Source of the DNA: CAWJMD01 sp963845675
GTDB lineage: Bacteria > Actinomycetota > Actinomycetes > Actinomycetales > CAWJMD01
Length of the DNA: 64,000 nt
Assembly (NCBI GenBank): GCA_963845675.1
Contig: CAWJSX010000003.1
Coordinates: forward strand, 1-64,000
Direction of reading: 5' to 3'
The translations under genes were made by a program, and so were the position numbers. Shown piece by piece: positions 8,379 to 18,066 of the stretch; position 1 is the stretch's first letter, and each line of letters begins with the position of its first letter. The notes below the pieces were generated by a model, which was not told the origin of the DNA, ran no database searches, and worked only from the letters and a program-made list of their open reading frames with translations.

Positions 8379-10949
8379 GCGACCGCTCCACCTCACGGGG
8401 GAAGCTGCTCGTCCTCACCGTCGGCGACCCCGTCGCAGACCGGCGGGCGATGTCGGTGGCCCTCTCCGCCGGCGACCTCGGCTGGGACGCGACGGTGGTC
8501 GGCCGCGCCGGTCTCGCCTCGCACGGCCCGCTCGGGCACGACGACATGCTGGAGTCACGCCTCGGTGCCGTCCGCGTGCTGCGCTGGCCGTGGCCCGAGC
8601 CGCTGGTCCCCTCCCGGCTGCCACCCCTGCCACGCGCCTACGACGCGATGGCCCGACGCCTGAGCTACGCGGACGAGCAGGAGGCGCTGCTCGCCGCGCG
8701 GCAGCTCGAGCTCGACGCGCGCCGTGAGCCTGCGTCGGCCGCGGGGGACCTTCCCGGACGCGTCCGGACGGCACGTCGCGCGGCCCGCGCAGCCCTCCAC
8801 GCCCGCCGGAGCCAGGGTCTGGAGTCGGGCCTCCGGCACCGGGCCGCGTCCACGCGCCAGGTGGTCCAGCTGTCGGCCCAGGCGGGCCTCGAGCTCGAGT
8901 GGGGGCGCCGGCTCGACGCCCTGCTGGACGGTGTCGACGTGCTGTGGGTGGTCGGCGACCAGGCGCTGGCGCCGGCTGTGCCCGCCGTGTCGCGCAGCGC
9001 CGGCACCCGACTCGTGTACGACGTCCGCGGAGACCTGTCCGTCTCCGAGCCCCTCGGAACCGTCTCGCGGCTCAAGGGCGCGGGACAGCGGGCCCGCACC
9101 GAGCGCCGGCTGGCGGACGCCTGCCACCTGCTCGTCGTGAGCACGACGGAGGGCGAACGGGCTGCCCGGCGCCGCTTCGGACCACGAGCACCGCTCGCAC
9201 TGGTCGAGGAGGCCCTGCCGTCGCAGGCGCGACGGCCCGGTCGCGACGCCCACCCGGCCCTGGACGAGCTGCCCGAGGCCGAGCTCCCGCTCGTCGTCCT
9301 CGACCCCCATCTGCCGGGAGCCGTCAAGGCTCTTCGCGAGGTGGTCCAGCTGCTGCCCGACCTGCCCGACGTCTCGCTCGTCGTCCTCGAGAGCCAGGGC
9401 GCCCCCGGGATGCGTCGACTGCGGGAGGCGGCACGCGACGCCGGTGTCGAGTCGCGACTCCACTGGCGTCACGAGGAACCGGACGCCTGGCTGCACACAC
9501 GCCTGCCCGGCCGCGCCGTCGGCTTCCTGCCCTGCGCCGACGCGCTCGAGATGGGTGTGCAGCTGCCCTCCGCCTACCGGCGGTTCCTCGCCGACGGCCT
9601 GCCGGTCATCTCCCGTCGGACGGCTCCGGCCGTGCGGGCGATCGCGGCGGACGGTGCCGGCCTCGTCACCGACGTCACCTCGAGCAACGCCGTCCACGAC
9701 GCGATCAGCGCCGTCCTGCGGCACCGCGCCCAGCTGGCCGCGCGTCTCGCGACCCACCGCAGCGGCAGCGGACGCGGCGCCCCTTGCCGCGGCGCTGGGG
9801 CGGGTCGCCCCCGTCCCGGCGTCCGCGTCGCGGGCACCGGAGGCCGGCACGCAGGTCGTCGTCGGGCGCGAGGAACGGTGCACCCCCTACCCCCTGCGTC
9901 TCGGGATCGGTCCGGCGAACTTCGCGGGCCAGGGCTGGGCGTGGGCGAAGGCGGCCGAGGCTGCCCTGCCGGGCCTGCGTGCCGAGGTGTTCGCCGTGCA
10001 CCAGGGCGCGCTGACCTTCCACTCCGACCGCGTCGTGGCGCCCGCCGAGACACGCTCCCTCGACTGGCAGGTCGCCGAGCAGCGCCGCGTGCTCACCGCC
10101 TACACGCACCTGCTGGCGGAGGCCAACCGGCCGCTCTTCGGCACCCTGCTCAGCGACGACGCGCAGGCCGACATCGCGCTCGTGCAGCGGCACGGCACAC
10201 GAGTCGGTCTGGCGCTCCACGGGTCGGAGGTCCGCGACCCCGAGCGTCACGCGGCGGCCGAGGAGTTCTCGCCCTTCCGCTCAGACAGCGCAGAGCACCA
10301 GCTGTACCGCTTCCGCGCCACTCAGGTGGTGGCCAGCACGCGCAGGCTCCTGGACTCGTTCGAGGGCCCCGTCTTCGTCTCCACCCCCGACCTGCTGCTG
10401 GACGTCCCGGACGCGGTGTGGCTGCCGGTCGTGGTCGACGTGGACCGGCCGCAGGGCGACCCGCCGCTCAGCCGTGACCGTCTCCCGCTCGTGCTGCACG
10501 CCCCCTCGAGGGCGGTCACGAAGGGCACCGCCCTGATCGAGCCGGTCGTCGAGGACCTGGCGGCCCGGGGCCTGATCGAGTACCGGCGCATCTCGGGTGT
10601 CGAGCCGGAGCGCATGCCGCACCTGATCGCCTCCGCCGACATCGTGCTCGACCAGTTCGCGCTGGGAAGCTACGGAGCGCTGGCCTGCGAGGCGATGGCG
10701 GCGGGACGGGTCGTGGTCGGCAACATCAACGCCCAGGTCCGGGAGCGGGTGGGCCGGGACCTGCCCGTGGTGCAGGCCACGCCGCGTGACCTGGAGGACG
10801 TGATCCTGGGGCTGCTCGCCGACCCGGACGCGGCCCGGGCGACCGCAGCGGCCGGGCGGCACTTCGTCGTGGACGTGCACTCCGGCCCGCGCTCAGGGGC
10901 CGAGCTGCGTGCCCACCTGCTCAGCCCGGTGCCCGACCAGGACGCGTGA
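8375..10949 (+). CDS. Tandem (two-domain) glycosyltransferase, one frameshift near 9760
   Basis: Two GT-B-type units appear in one reading unit of about 858 residues. Unit one starts with KLLVLTVGDPVADRRAMSVA and has VLWVVGDQALAPAVPAV, YDVRGDLSVSEPLG and FLADGLPVISRR. A +1 shift at about 9755-9770 leads to unit two: LRLGIGPANFAGQGWAWAKA, VGLALHGSEVRDP, VLDQFALGSYGALACEAMAA. That last stretch is the usual donor-nucleotide region. Standalone proteins resembling unit two exist in actinobacteria, to my memory, so this may be a fusion, or two genes joined by the same sequencing error. The first in-frame ATG is 8450, but the first beta strand lies upstream and only a CTG at 8375 (overlapping the wbpB TGA) precedes it. 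No signal peptide or membrane segment is seen. Confidence 0.65.
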
Positions 10950-10971
10950 GGACGGCGCCCGACGGCCCCGA

Positions 10972-11010
10972 CAGCCCCGGCAGCCCCGGTCAGCCCCGGT
11001 CAGCCCCGGT
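10972..11010. repeat. Decamer tandem repeat at a convergent gene junction
   Basis: Nearly four copies of CAGCCCCGGT stand head to tail (9-bp copy at 10972, then 10981, 10991 and 11001). They fall between the end of the tandem glycosyltransferase (10949) and the stop of the minus-strand gene (11000-11002), and the last copy encodes that gene's final residues. On the minus strand each unit reads ACCGGGGCTG. The purpose is unknown. Confidence 0.8.
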
Positions 11011-11998
11011 CGAGCGTCGCGGCCAGCGCAGCGGTGCGCTCCCGCACCACCTCGGCCACGGCCTGGCCCGACATGGCCGCACTGGCCCGCAGGTCCGGCA
11101 GGGCGCGCAGCAGGCGCCACACCAGCGACAGCGAGTCCGTGCCGGGCGCGCAGAGCAGGTCCAGGTCGCGCGGGTCGCCGACGAACGACGGCAGCAACGC
11201 GTAGGTGTCGCGCGCGACCAAGGCCGGCTTGACCCGCACGAGCAGCGGTGACCAGGCGCGGGCATGCACCCGTCCGGAGACCTCCCGGCGCGCGCGGTTG
11301 AGCCGTGTGGCCGTCGGCAGGGCCTGACGGGCGACCCGCGCGGCGGGCCCGGGGGCACGCCGGGCGGCGACCGTCAGCGCACGCTCCAGACCGCCGGTGA
11401 GCAGGCGCGGACCCTTCAGCACGAGCAGGCGCTCGACGCGCGAGGGCCACCACGCACCGCCCGGGTCCGGCACGGACAGCACCGTGGCACCGGGAGGCAG
11501 CATCCGGGGCTGGGAGCGCAGCAACGTCGCGGACGTGAGCACGTACGACTGCGCTCCCCACGTCTCGAGCCGCTGGTAGGGCGTCGAGATGCGGCCCAGC
11601 TCCTGCCGGTTGAACGCGACCAGCAGCACGCGTGGCGCGGTCCGGGGGTCGGGCGTCGCGCCGCGTCCCTCGGCGAGCCGGTCCCGGAGCACCGTCGTCA
11701 GGGCCGCGAGCTCGGCGTCGTCCACCGCCCGCCGGGAGACCACCGCGCGGGCGTGCTCGACCTGCTCGGCGTCGGCGCCGTCCGAGACCAGGCCGACGAC
11801 CCCGTAGGCCACGGCCTCGCGCACGATCGGGAGGCTGCCGGGCACGTCGGGCAGCAGCACGCGGTTGCCGGCCTCCACCTCCGGCAACCAGGCCGCGAGG
11901 TCCGCCGGGTCGACGTCGAGCAGCTCCTTCACGGGCCGCGCCGGCGCCTCCTCCACGACGTCGCCGGCGGACGTGATCCGCACGCTGTGGTCATCCAC
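11000..11998 (-). CDS. Hypothetical protein in glycan locus
   Basis: An intact 332-residue protein with a GTG start at 11998, which overlaps the stop of the upstream glycosyltransferase by eight bases, so the two are probably translated together. I recognise no family. Visible features: no signal peptide or clear membrane segment; a central APRVLLVAFNRQELGRISTP stretch (about residues 122-141) that looks like the first strand of a Rossmann or GT-B fold; and an N-terminal part (VLLPDVPGSLPIVREAVAYG) that resembles a regulatory or nucleotide-binding half. It may be a divergent glycosyltransferase or a partner of one. The tandem decamer repeat extends into its 3' end. Confidence 0.6.
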   Translation of the reverse strand: MDDHSVRITSAGDVVEEAPARPVKELLDVDPADLAAWLPEVEAGNRVLLPDVPGSLPIVREAVAYGVVGLVSDGADAEQVEHARAVVSRRAVDDAELAALTTVLRDRLAEGRGATPDPRTAPRVLLVAFNRQELGRISTPYQRLETWGAQSYVLTSATLLRSQPRMLPPGATVLSVPDPGGAWWPSRVERLLVLKGPRLLTGGLERALTVAARRAPGPAARVARQALPTATRLNRARREVSGRVHARAWSPLLVRVKPALVARDTYALLPSFVGDPRDLDLLCAPGTDSLSLVWRLLRALPDLRASAAMSGQAVAEVVRERTAALAATLDRG

Positions 11999-13303
11999 CG
12001 AGGACCTGCCTCATCTCGTCGGCCGCCTCAGCCACGAGGCGGCCTCGCTCGTAGCGGAGCGCGAACTCCCGCGCCTTCTCGACATCGGCCTCGGTGAGCG
12101 TGCGCGCCTGGGCCGCGGCGTCCCTGAGGACACGCGCCACAGCCTGCGGGGTCAGCTCGGTGACGGCGTGCACCAGCGGGTGCCCGGCGCTGACGTTCAC
12201 CGCGTCAGACTCCGGGTCGCAGACCAGCACGATCGGCTTGCCGACGACCAGGTTCTCGAAGATCTTGCCCGTGGTGACGTAGCGTCCGCCGGGGATGATC
12301 AGCACGAGCACGTCGAGCCGGTCGTAGACCTGCCCGATCTCGTGCTTGGGGACGGCGCCCCTGAACTCGACGCCGGACGTGGCCGGGTCGGGCAGCATCG
12401 CCTGGATCATGGCCCGCGACCGCGCGAAGAAGCCCAGACGGCCGTAGATGTCGAAGGTCGCCTCGGCGAGGTCCCCCGTCCGTGCGAGGTCCCAGCCCGC
12501 CCACATCTCCTCGTGGGGGAGCACGGGGGTGACGGTGCCCACGTAGCCGAAGCGGATCGGTGCCCCCTCCGCCGGCGGACGGTAGGGCGTCAGGCCCACC
12601 AGGTCGGCGTCGTAGCCGTTGGGGATGACCCGCATCGCGGCACGACCGCGGGGGTAGCGCTCGGCGTACCAGTCCCGCATCCCCGTGTTGACGAAGATCA
12701 CGCGTGCCGCGCCCTCGACCAGGCGGCGCTCCCACGTGTGGGCGATGTCGCCAGGCTGCGCGGTGGGCTCACCCGTGAACTGGTCGAGCGTCCAGGCGTC
12801 GCGGTAGTCCATCACGTACGGAGTGCCGGTCAGCCGGCCGAACGCCCAGGCTGCGGCGAACGCGCTCCAGGGGTTGCCGCTGGCGAGCACCACGTCCACG
12901 CGCGAGCGTCGGTGCACGTCGAACAGCGCGCGCACGAGACCAGGGATCCACCCCGCGTAGCGCTCGGGGAACGCCCGGCGCTGCACCAGCTTCCAGATGT
13001 CGTCGTGGACGCGCTTGAAGTTGCCCCGGAACCAGCCCCACTGGCGGACGTCGCCCATCAGGTGCTCCTGGCGCATGGGCACCCGGACCACGTCGACGCG
13101 AGGGTCGACGAGCGGTGACAGCGAGTCGTCGCGGGCGTGCGTCACGTGGTCGAAGAAGGCCTCGGTCACCGTGAGGACGGTGACCTGCCAGCCCTGGTCG
13201 GCCAGGTGGTTCGCGTAGGCGAGACCCCGGTACGCACCGCTCCCGCTGGACGGGGGGAACCCCAGCACGATGAGTACGACATGGGGCGATGGGGGTCCGG
13301 CAC
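11991..13303 (-). CDS. GT4-like glycosyltransferase (frameshift near start)
   Basis: A glycosyltransferase of about 435 residues acting in the cytoplasm. It shows VVLIVLGFPPSSGSGAYRGL at the N-terminus (GT-B glycine loop), DVVLASGNPWSAFAAAW, YVMDYRDAWTLDQFTG, then VIPNGYDADLVGL and FGYVGTVTPVLPHEEMW. The C-terminal donor site region reads TGKIFENLVVGKPIVLV, as in GT4 enzymes. A GTG at 13303 opens PDPHRP and joins the conserved frame if one C is missing near 13288; the long open frame further upstream belongs to the previous gene. Its stop overlaps the next gene's start by eight bases. Confidence 0.72.
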
Positions 13304-13314
13304 GCTGCCAGACC

Positions 13315-15523
13315 CTAGCCGACCTCGTCCGTGCGGTCGTCACCGAAGGCTGCCACCAGCACCCGTGCCGTCGCGGGTCCACCGAAGGTCTCGGCGGCCA
13401 CGTCGGCCAGCAGCCGCGCGGACGCCCCCGGGGGTCGGAACGCCGGCTCAGGGCGGCTTGCGCGTCCGACAGCGCGTGGCCTCGGTGCAGGCGTGCACGC
13501 CCGGGCAGCTGCGCCAGCCGGGACGCTGCGCGCGGACCGGCCAGGCAGACGACGTCGGCCCCGGAGGCCAGGGCGTAGGCGACCACGGGCGCGGCGATCC
13601 TCGCGCAGGTCGACCACGACGACGTCCGCACGCCGCAGCGCCGTGCCCGAGGTCGCCCTCGGGCTCCCAGGTGGCGGCCGCGAGGTCGACGGCGGGCGAG
13701 CCGTCGGCGCCCAGCACCAGCACTCCGTACGCGGCCGGGCCGTCGTCCTCGGCAGATGCGCCCAGCGGTCCAGGTCGTCCACCACGGGCGGGCACCACAC
13801 CGCCCCCGGCAGCTCGTCGAGCAGCGACGGCGCCTCGGTGAGCACCAGGGACGAGCCGTGCGAGGCCGCGGTCGTCGGCGGCCGAGCGCGCGCGCAGCAG
13901 CGTGACGACGACCGGCGACCCGCCGTCGGTCTCCGGGGCTCCCGGCAGGCACCGGGTGGACGCGTGCCGGGCCGAGCGCAGCCCTGCAGCGCGGCCCACC
14001 GTCCGCCGTCGTCGTCGGCTCCCGCGACGGGCGCACGGTCGGCGAGCAGGTCGGCGTACACCGCGAGGAGCGCCTGCGCCCGACCGCTCCCACGACAGCT
14101 CGTCGAGCAGCCTCGCCGGTGATCGCGCGGCGGTGACGGTCGAGGTCGGTCAGGACGGCCCGCACGGCGCGCGCGAGGTCGACGGCGTCCCGGTCGGTGA
14201 ACACGTCACCGACGCCGTGGCTCCTGCACGAACTCGGCCGTGGCGGTGGTGTCGCTGGTCACGATCGGCAACCCGGCCTGCACGTACTCGCCGACCTTCG
14301 TGGGGCAGGAGGAGTCGTGGCTCGGGGTCCGCCAGATCGGGACGAGGCCGATGTCGGCACCGGACAGGTACCAGGTGACGTGGGCTGCCGGGACGTACGA
14401 GAGGAAGTGCACGCGGTCGGCGACACCGAGGGCCTCGGCCTGCTCCTGCAGCGGCCGGCGCATCGACGGCGTCTCCTCCGCCACGAGGGCCAGGTGCACG
14501 TCGGGCAGCAGGGGCAGGGCCTCGACCACGGTGCCCAGGCCGCGGCGCGGGTGCACGCCGCCCGCGTACACGACCAGCGGGGTCCCGGCGTCGACACCGG
14601 CCTCCTCCCGCAGCGTCCGGCGTCCCGGTGCCGGGCCACGCCGCACCGTCGACGGCGCGTTGGCGACCACCGTGACCGGGCGGGCGGGGGAGTAGCGCTC
14701 GGTGAGCAGCGCCGCCAGCCCCGGCGAGACGGTGACGAGCGCCGACGCGCTGTCGACGACCTCGGCCTCGAGCGCGCGGGAGGCGTACGCCCTGGCCCGG
14801 TTGTCCGTGTCGGGGATGCCGCTGACCCACTCGTGGGCGTCGTACACCCACGGGCACGGGTGACCCCGGGAGGTGAGCACCTCGGACGCCAGCCGGGCCG
14901 CCGCGGTCACGTGGACGTCGTGGGCGTGGATCAGGTCCGGGCGCAGGTCGACGGCGGCCTGGCCCATCTCGGCCTCCAGGTCCGCGAACCACGGGTAGCC
15001 GCGGCGCCAGTCGTGCGAGGCGACGCGTCCGCGGACCGCTGCCGACAGGGCCCTGCGCGCTCGCCAGGTCCACCTGAGCAGGCGGGACACCGGGTGCGCT
15101 CTCCGGTGGAACCGCTCCACGGCGGCGACCGCACGGCCGGGCAGCGTGGCCTGCGACGTACCCGGACGGAGCCGGAGCAGGGTCTCCCGCTGGTCCGCCG
15201 CGGCGCGCCGAGCCATCTCCCGCGCCCGGGCGTGGGCGCGGTCGGGGTCGCGCGTGCTCCACAGCGTCAGCGGTGTCCGGAGCGGGAGCCGGTCGACGAC
15301 CATCGCCGTCGAGCACGTCGGGCCCGGCGAGGTCGGGGCCGGTCGCGGACCGGCGGGCGATCCCGAGCACCACCACCTCGAACCCGGCGTCGACGGCGGT
15401 GCGGGCGGCCTTCTCGACACGGGAGTCACCGGTCACGCCGTTGGCGACCATCATCACCAGGCGCGGCGGACGGCCGGACGGCGCCGGGGGGCGGCGGACG
15501 GTCGCTCGGGTCGACGTGGTCAC
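13315..15523 (-). CDS. GT4-like glycosyltransferase with C-terminal extension (many frameshifts)
   Basis: The N-terminal 430 residues are a clear GT-B enzyme: RLVMMVANGVTGDSRVEKAA, DLIHAHDVHVTAAARLA, WVYDAHEWVSG, PLVVYAGGVHPRRGLGTVVE and YVQAGLPIVTSDTTATAEFV. A +1 shift near 15305 and another near 14215 split this part. The sequence carries on as HGVGDVFTDRDAVDLARAVR, then LLDELSWERSGAQALLAVYA, the usual end of a GT4 domain. From about 14050 to the TGA at 13315 the coding signal hops between all three frames (VLTEAPSLLDELPGAVW, YGVLVLGADGSPAVDLA, RRADVVVVDLRE, PVVAYALASGADVVCLAG, ARVLVAAFGDDRTDEVG). I infer a C-terminal extension of about 240 residues or a separate small gene. Either the sequence is very poor here or the 3' half has decayed. 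Confidence 0.6.
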
Positions 15524-15602
15524 CGGTCATGCCCCCATCTTCCCGGTAGCGGGCGACCGCGGGGTGACGGCGCGCAGCGGCAGGCGAACCCGGAGGCCCC
15601 GC

Positions 15603-15608
15603 TATCCT
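15603..15608 (+). promoter_or_regulatory. Putative -10 box (TATCCT) of the UDP-sugar dehydrogenase gene
   Basis: TATCCT lies 50 bp before the GTG at 15658 in the 134-bp gap between divergent genes. A good -35 is not visible. Confidence 0.35.
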
Positions 15609-15657
15609 TGGCGCCGCGCGTGCACACCGTCCCCCACCTCAGCGAGGTAGCTCCATC

Positions 15658-16945
15658 GTGAAGATCGCCGTCGTCGCCCTGGGCAAGATCGGACTCCCGC
15701 TGGCGGTGCAGTTCGCCGACAAGGGGCACGAGGTGGTCGGCGTCGACGTGAACCAGGCACTGGTCGACGTCGTCAACGCCGGCAAGGAGCCCTTCCCCGG
15801 CGAGGCGCACCTGGCCGAGAAGATCGCCGAGAACACGTCGGCCGGACGGCTGCGCGCGACCACGGACTACGGCGACGCCATCCCCGGGGCCGATGCGGTC
15901 GTCCTCGTGGTGCCGCTCTTCGTCGACGGCGACGGCGTCCCGGACTTCGGCTGGATGGACTCGGCGACCCAGTCGCTCGGGCGAGCACCTGAGCCCCGGC
16001 ACGCTGGTCTCGTACGAGACGACCCTGCCGGTCGGCACGACCCGCACGCGCTGGAAGCCGATGCTGGAGAAGGTGTCCGGGCTCACCGAGGGCACCGACT
16101 TCCACCTCGTGTTCAGCCCCGAGCGCGTGCTGACCGGTCGGGTCTTCGCGGACCTGCGCAAGTACCCCAAGCTCGTCGGCGGCCTCAGCGACGAGGGCAC
16201 GCGCCGCGCCATCGAGTTCTACGAGGCGGTGCTCGACTTCGACGACCGTCCCGACCTGGAGCGCGGCAACGGCGTCTGGGACCTGGGCAGCGCCGAGGCG
16301 TCCGAGATGGCGAAGCTGGCCGAGACGACCTACCGCGACGTGAACATCGGCCTGGCCAACCAGTTCGCCCGCTTCGCCGGCGCGAACGGCATCGACGTCC
16401 GCCAGGTCATCGACGCGAGCAACTCCCAGCCGTACAGCCACATCCACCAGCCGGGCATCGCGGTCGGCGGACACTGCATCCCGGTCTACCCGCGCCTGTA
16501 CCTGTGGAACGACCCGGAGGCCACCGTCGTGCGCTCGGCCCGTGAGGCCAACGCCGCGATGCCGGAGTTCGCGGTCGGGCCTGCTCGAGGGCGTCTACGG
16601 CGACCTCGACGGAGCGACGGTCGTCGTGCTGGGTGCCTCCTACCGCGGTGCGGTCAAGGAGACCGCCTTCTCGGGCGTCTTCCCGACCGTGAGGCGCTCA
16701 CCGCCCGGGGGGCGAAGGCCGTCGTCCACGACCCGATGTACGACGACGACGAGCTGCGCTCGCTCCAGCTCGAGCCGTACACGATGGGCGACCCCGTGGA
16801 CGCCGCCGTCGTCCAGGCCGACCACGCCGAGTACCGCGACCTCACGCCCGACCACCTGCCGGGCGTCAAGGTGCTGGTCGACGGCCGCCGGATCACCGAC
16901 CCGACGCGCTGGGAGGGCGTCGAGCGCCGCGTGATCGGCGCCTGA
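15658..16945 (+). CDS. wbpA: UDP-N-acetyl-hexosamine 6-dehydrogenase (WbpA/WecC family; three frameshifts)
   Basis: Oxidises the C6 hydroxyl of a UDP-HexNAc to a uronic acid with two NAD+. The GTG at 15658 gives KIAVVALGKIGLPLAVQFAD, the conserved NAD-binding start. Breaks lie near 15985 (an extra G in GGG), 16580 and 16692. Between them are VSYETTLPVGTTRTRWKPML, FHLVFSPERVLTGRVFADLR, MAKLAETTYRDVNIGLANQF and, near 16470, GIAVGGHCIPVYPRLYLW with the catalytic cysteine. The C-terminal domain follows as VVVLGASYRGAVKETAFSG and VVHDPMYDDDE. About 429 residues, normal for the family. WbpA (UDP-GlcNAc) and WecC (UDP-ManNAc) cannot be separated by eye; wbpB, D and E nearby favour WbpA. Confidence 0.84.
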
Positions 16946-16946
16946 G

Positions 16947-17952
16947 GTGCCGCCGCCGCTGCGGATCGGCTCGGTCGCGACCAGGCGGCGGCTGCGGTCC
17001 GTCTCGAGAGGCCATCCCCGGCTGCTGGGGCTCGCGCGACGGGTCGACCGGGTCCTGCGGGGCGCGCTCAACGACCCCGGCCCCGGCCTGGGCATCGGCG
17101 AGGACGGGACGATCCGGCGTTCGCTGCCGCTGCCGCCGCGGCGGGACGGTCTCCCCGCGCGCCTCGAGCCGGCTGGTGCTGGTGGCTCCCGCCGAGCAGT
17201 ACGTCGCCAGGACCCTGGGCGCGCGGAGGGCTGCGGGACTACGAGCCGGAGGCGCTGGCCTGCTTCCTGGCGATGACGGACGTGGCAGGTCCCGGTGCCG
17301 TCCTCGACATCGGCGCCAACATCGGTGTCTACGCACTCACGGCGGCGGCCCTCACGGACCGCGAAGGTGCTGGCGTTCGAGCCGACCCCGAGCACCGGCG
17401 CGACGGCGCGCCGGCTCGCCGACAGCCACGGGCTGGCGGTCGACCTGCGGAGCACCGCCCTCGGCCGGGAGAGCGGCACGGCCACGTTCTACCTGTCGGA
17501 CCGGACGGACAGCTCCAACTCCCTGGCGTCGGGGTTCCGCCCGTCCGGCCACCAGCTCGAGGTGGAGGTCCGCCGGCTCGACGAGCTCGTGGCCGAGGAG
17601 GGCCTGCACCCCGCAGTGCTCAAGGTCGACACCGAGACCACGGAGCCGGACGTGCTCGCGGGCGCCGCGGGCGACGATCTCGTCGCTGCGGCCGTGGATC
17701 CTCTGCGAGGTGCTGGCCGGTCGCACCGAGACGGCGCTGCAGCAGGTGATGGAGCCGTTCGGGTACCACTTCTTCCACGCGGTCGACGAGGTCCCGTGGC
17801 CGCGCGCGACGGCCCTCACCGGCGACCCGACGTACCGCCACCTGATGTGGTTGTTCGCGCCCTCGGAGCCGCCGGCGGAGTTCTGGTCCTCGTGGCGCGG
17901 CTGGCGTGACGCGCTCGCCGCGCTCCCGTACCCCTCGACGGTCGACGGCTGA
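16947..17952 (+). CDS. FkbM-family methyltransferase (at least four frameshifts)
   Basis: A SAM-dependent O-methyltransferase of the FkbM family, which often methylates sugars in surface glycans. The GTG at 16947 follows the dehydrogenase stop by one base. The frame changes near 17165, 17230, 17360 and 17695, all as +1. Joined pieces include VLDIGANIGVYALTAAAL (SAM motif I), VLAFEPTPSTGATARRLADS (motif II, Glu binding the ribose), SNSLASGFRPSG, LKVDTETTEPDVLAGA and ILCEVLAGRTE, which are all characteristic of FkbM proteins. About 335 residues. A promoter for the next gene starts 55 bp after its stop. Confidence 0.75.
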
Positions 17953-18006
17953 GGGGGCACGGCAGGGCCTGATCCTCCGGACGCTGTTCCCACCGTGCAC
18001 CAGGCG

Positions 18007-18012
18007 TACGGT
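18007..18012 (+). promoter_or_regulatory. Putative -10 box (TACGGT) of the SpoIID-type gene
   Basis: TACGGT sits 55 bp before the GTG at 18067, and a GAAGGAGTCCAG run just before the GTG supplies a ribosome site. Confidence 0.4.
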
Positions 18013-18066
18013 CGATCCGCGACCCGGGGCTCAGGTCTGACCGTCCGTCCGGCCGAAGGAGTCCAG

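Noticed and set aside
10972..11010. CRISPR array
   Set aside because: Units are contiguous decamers without spacers, partly coding.
1..17952. Recent horizontal island
   Set aside because: Base composition and codon style look like the rest of the window, and there is no integrase, transposase or tRNA at an edge; the left edge is not visible.
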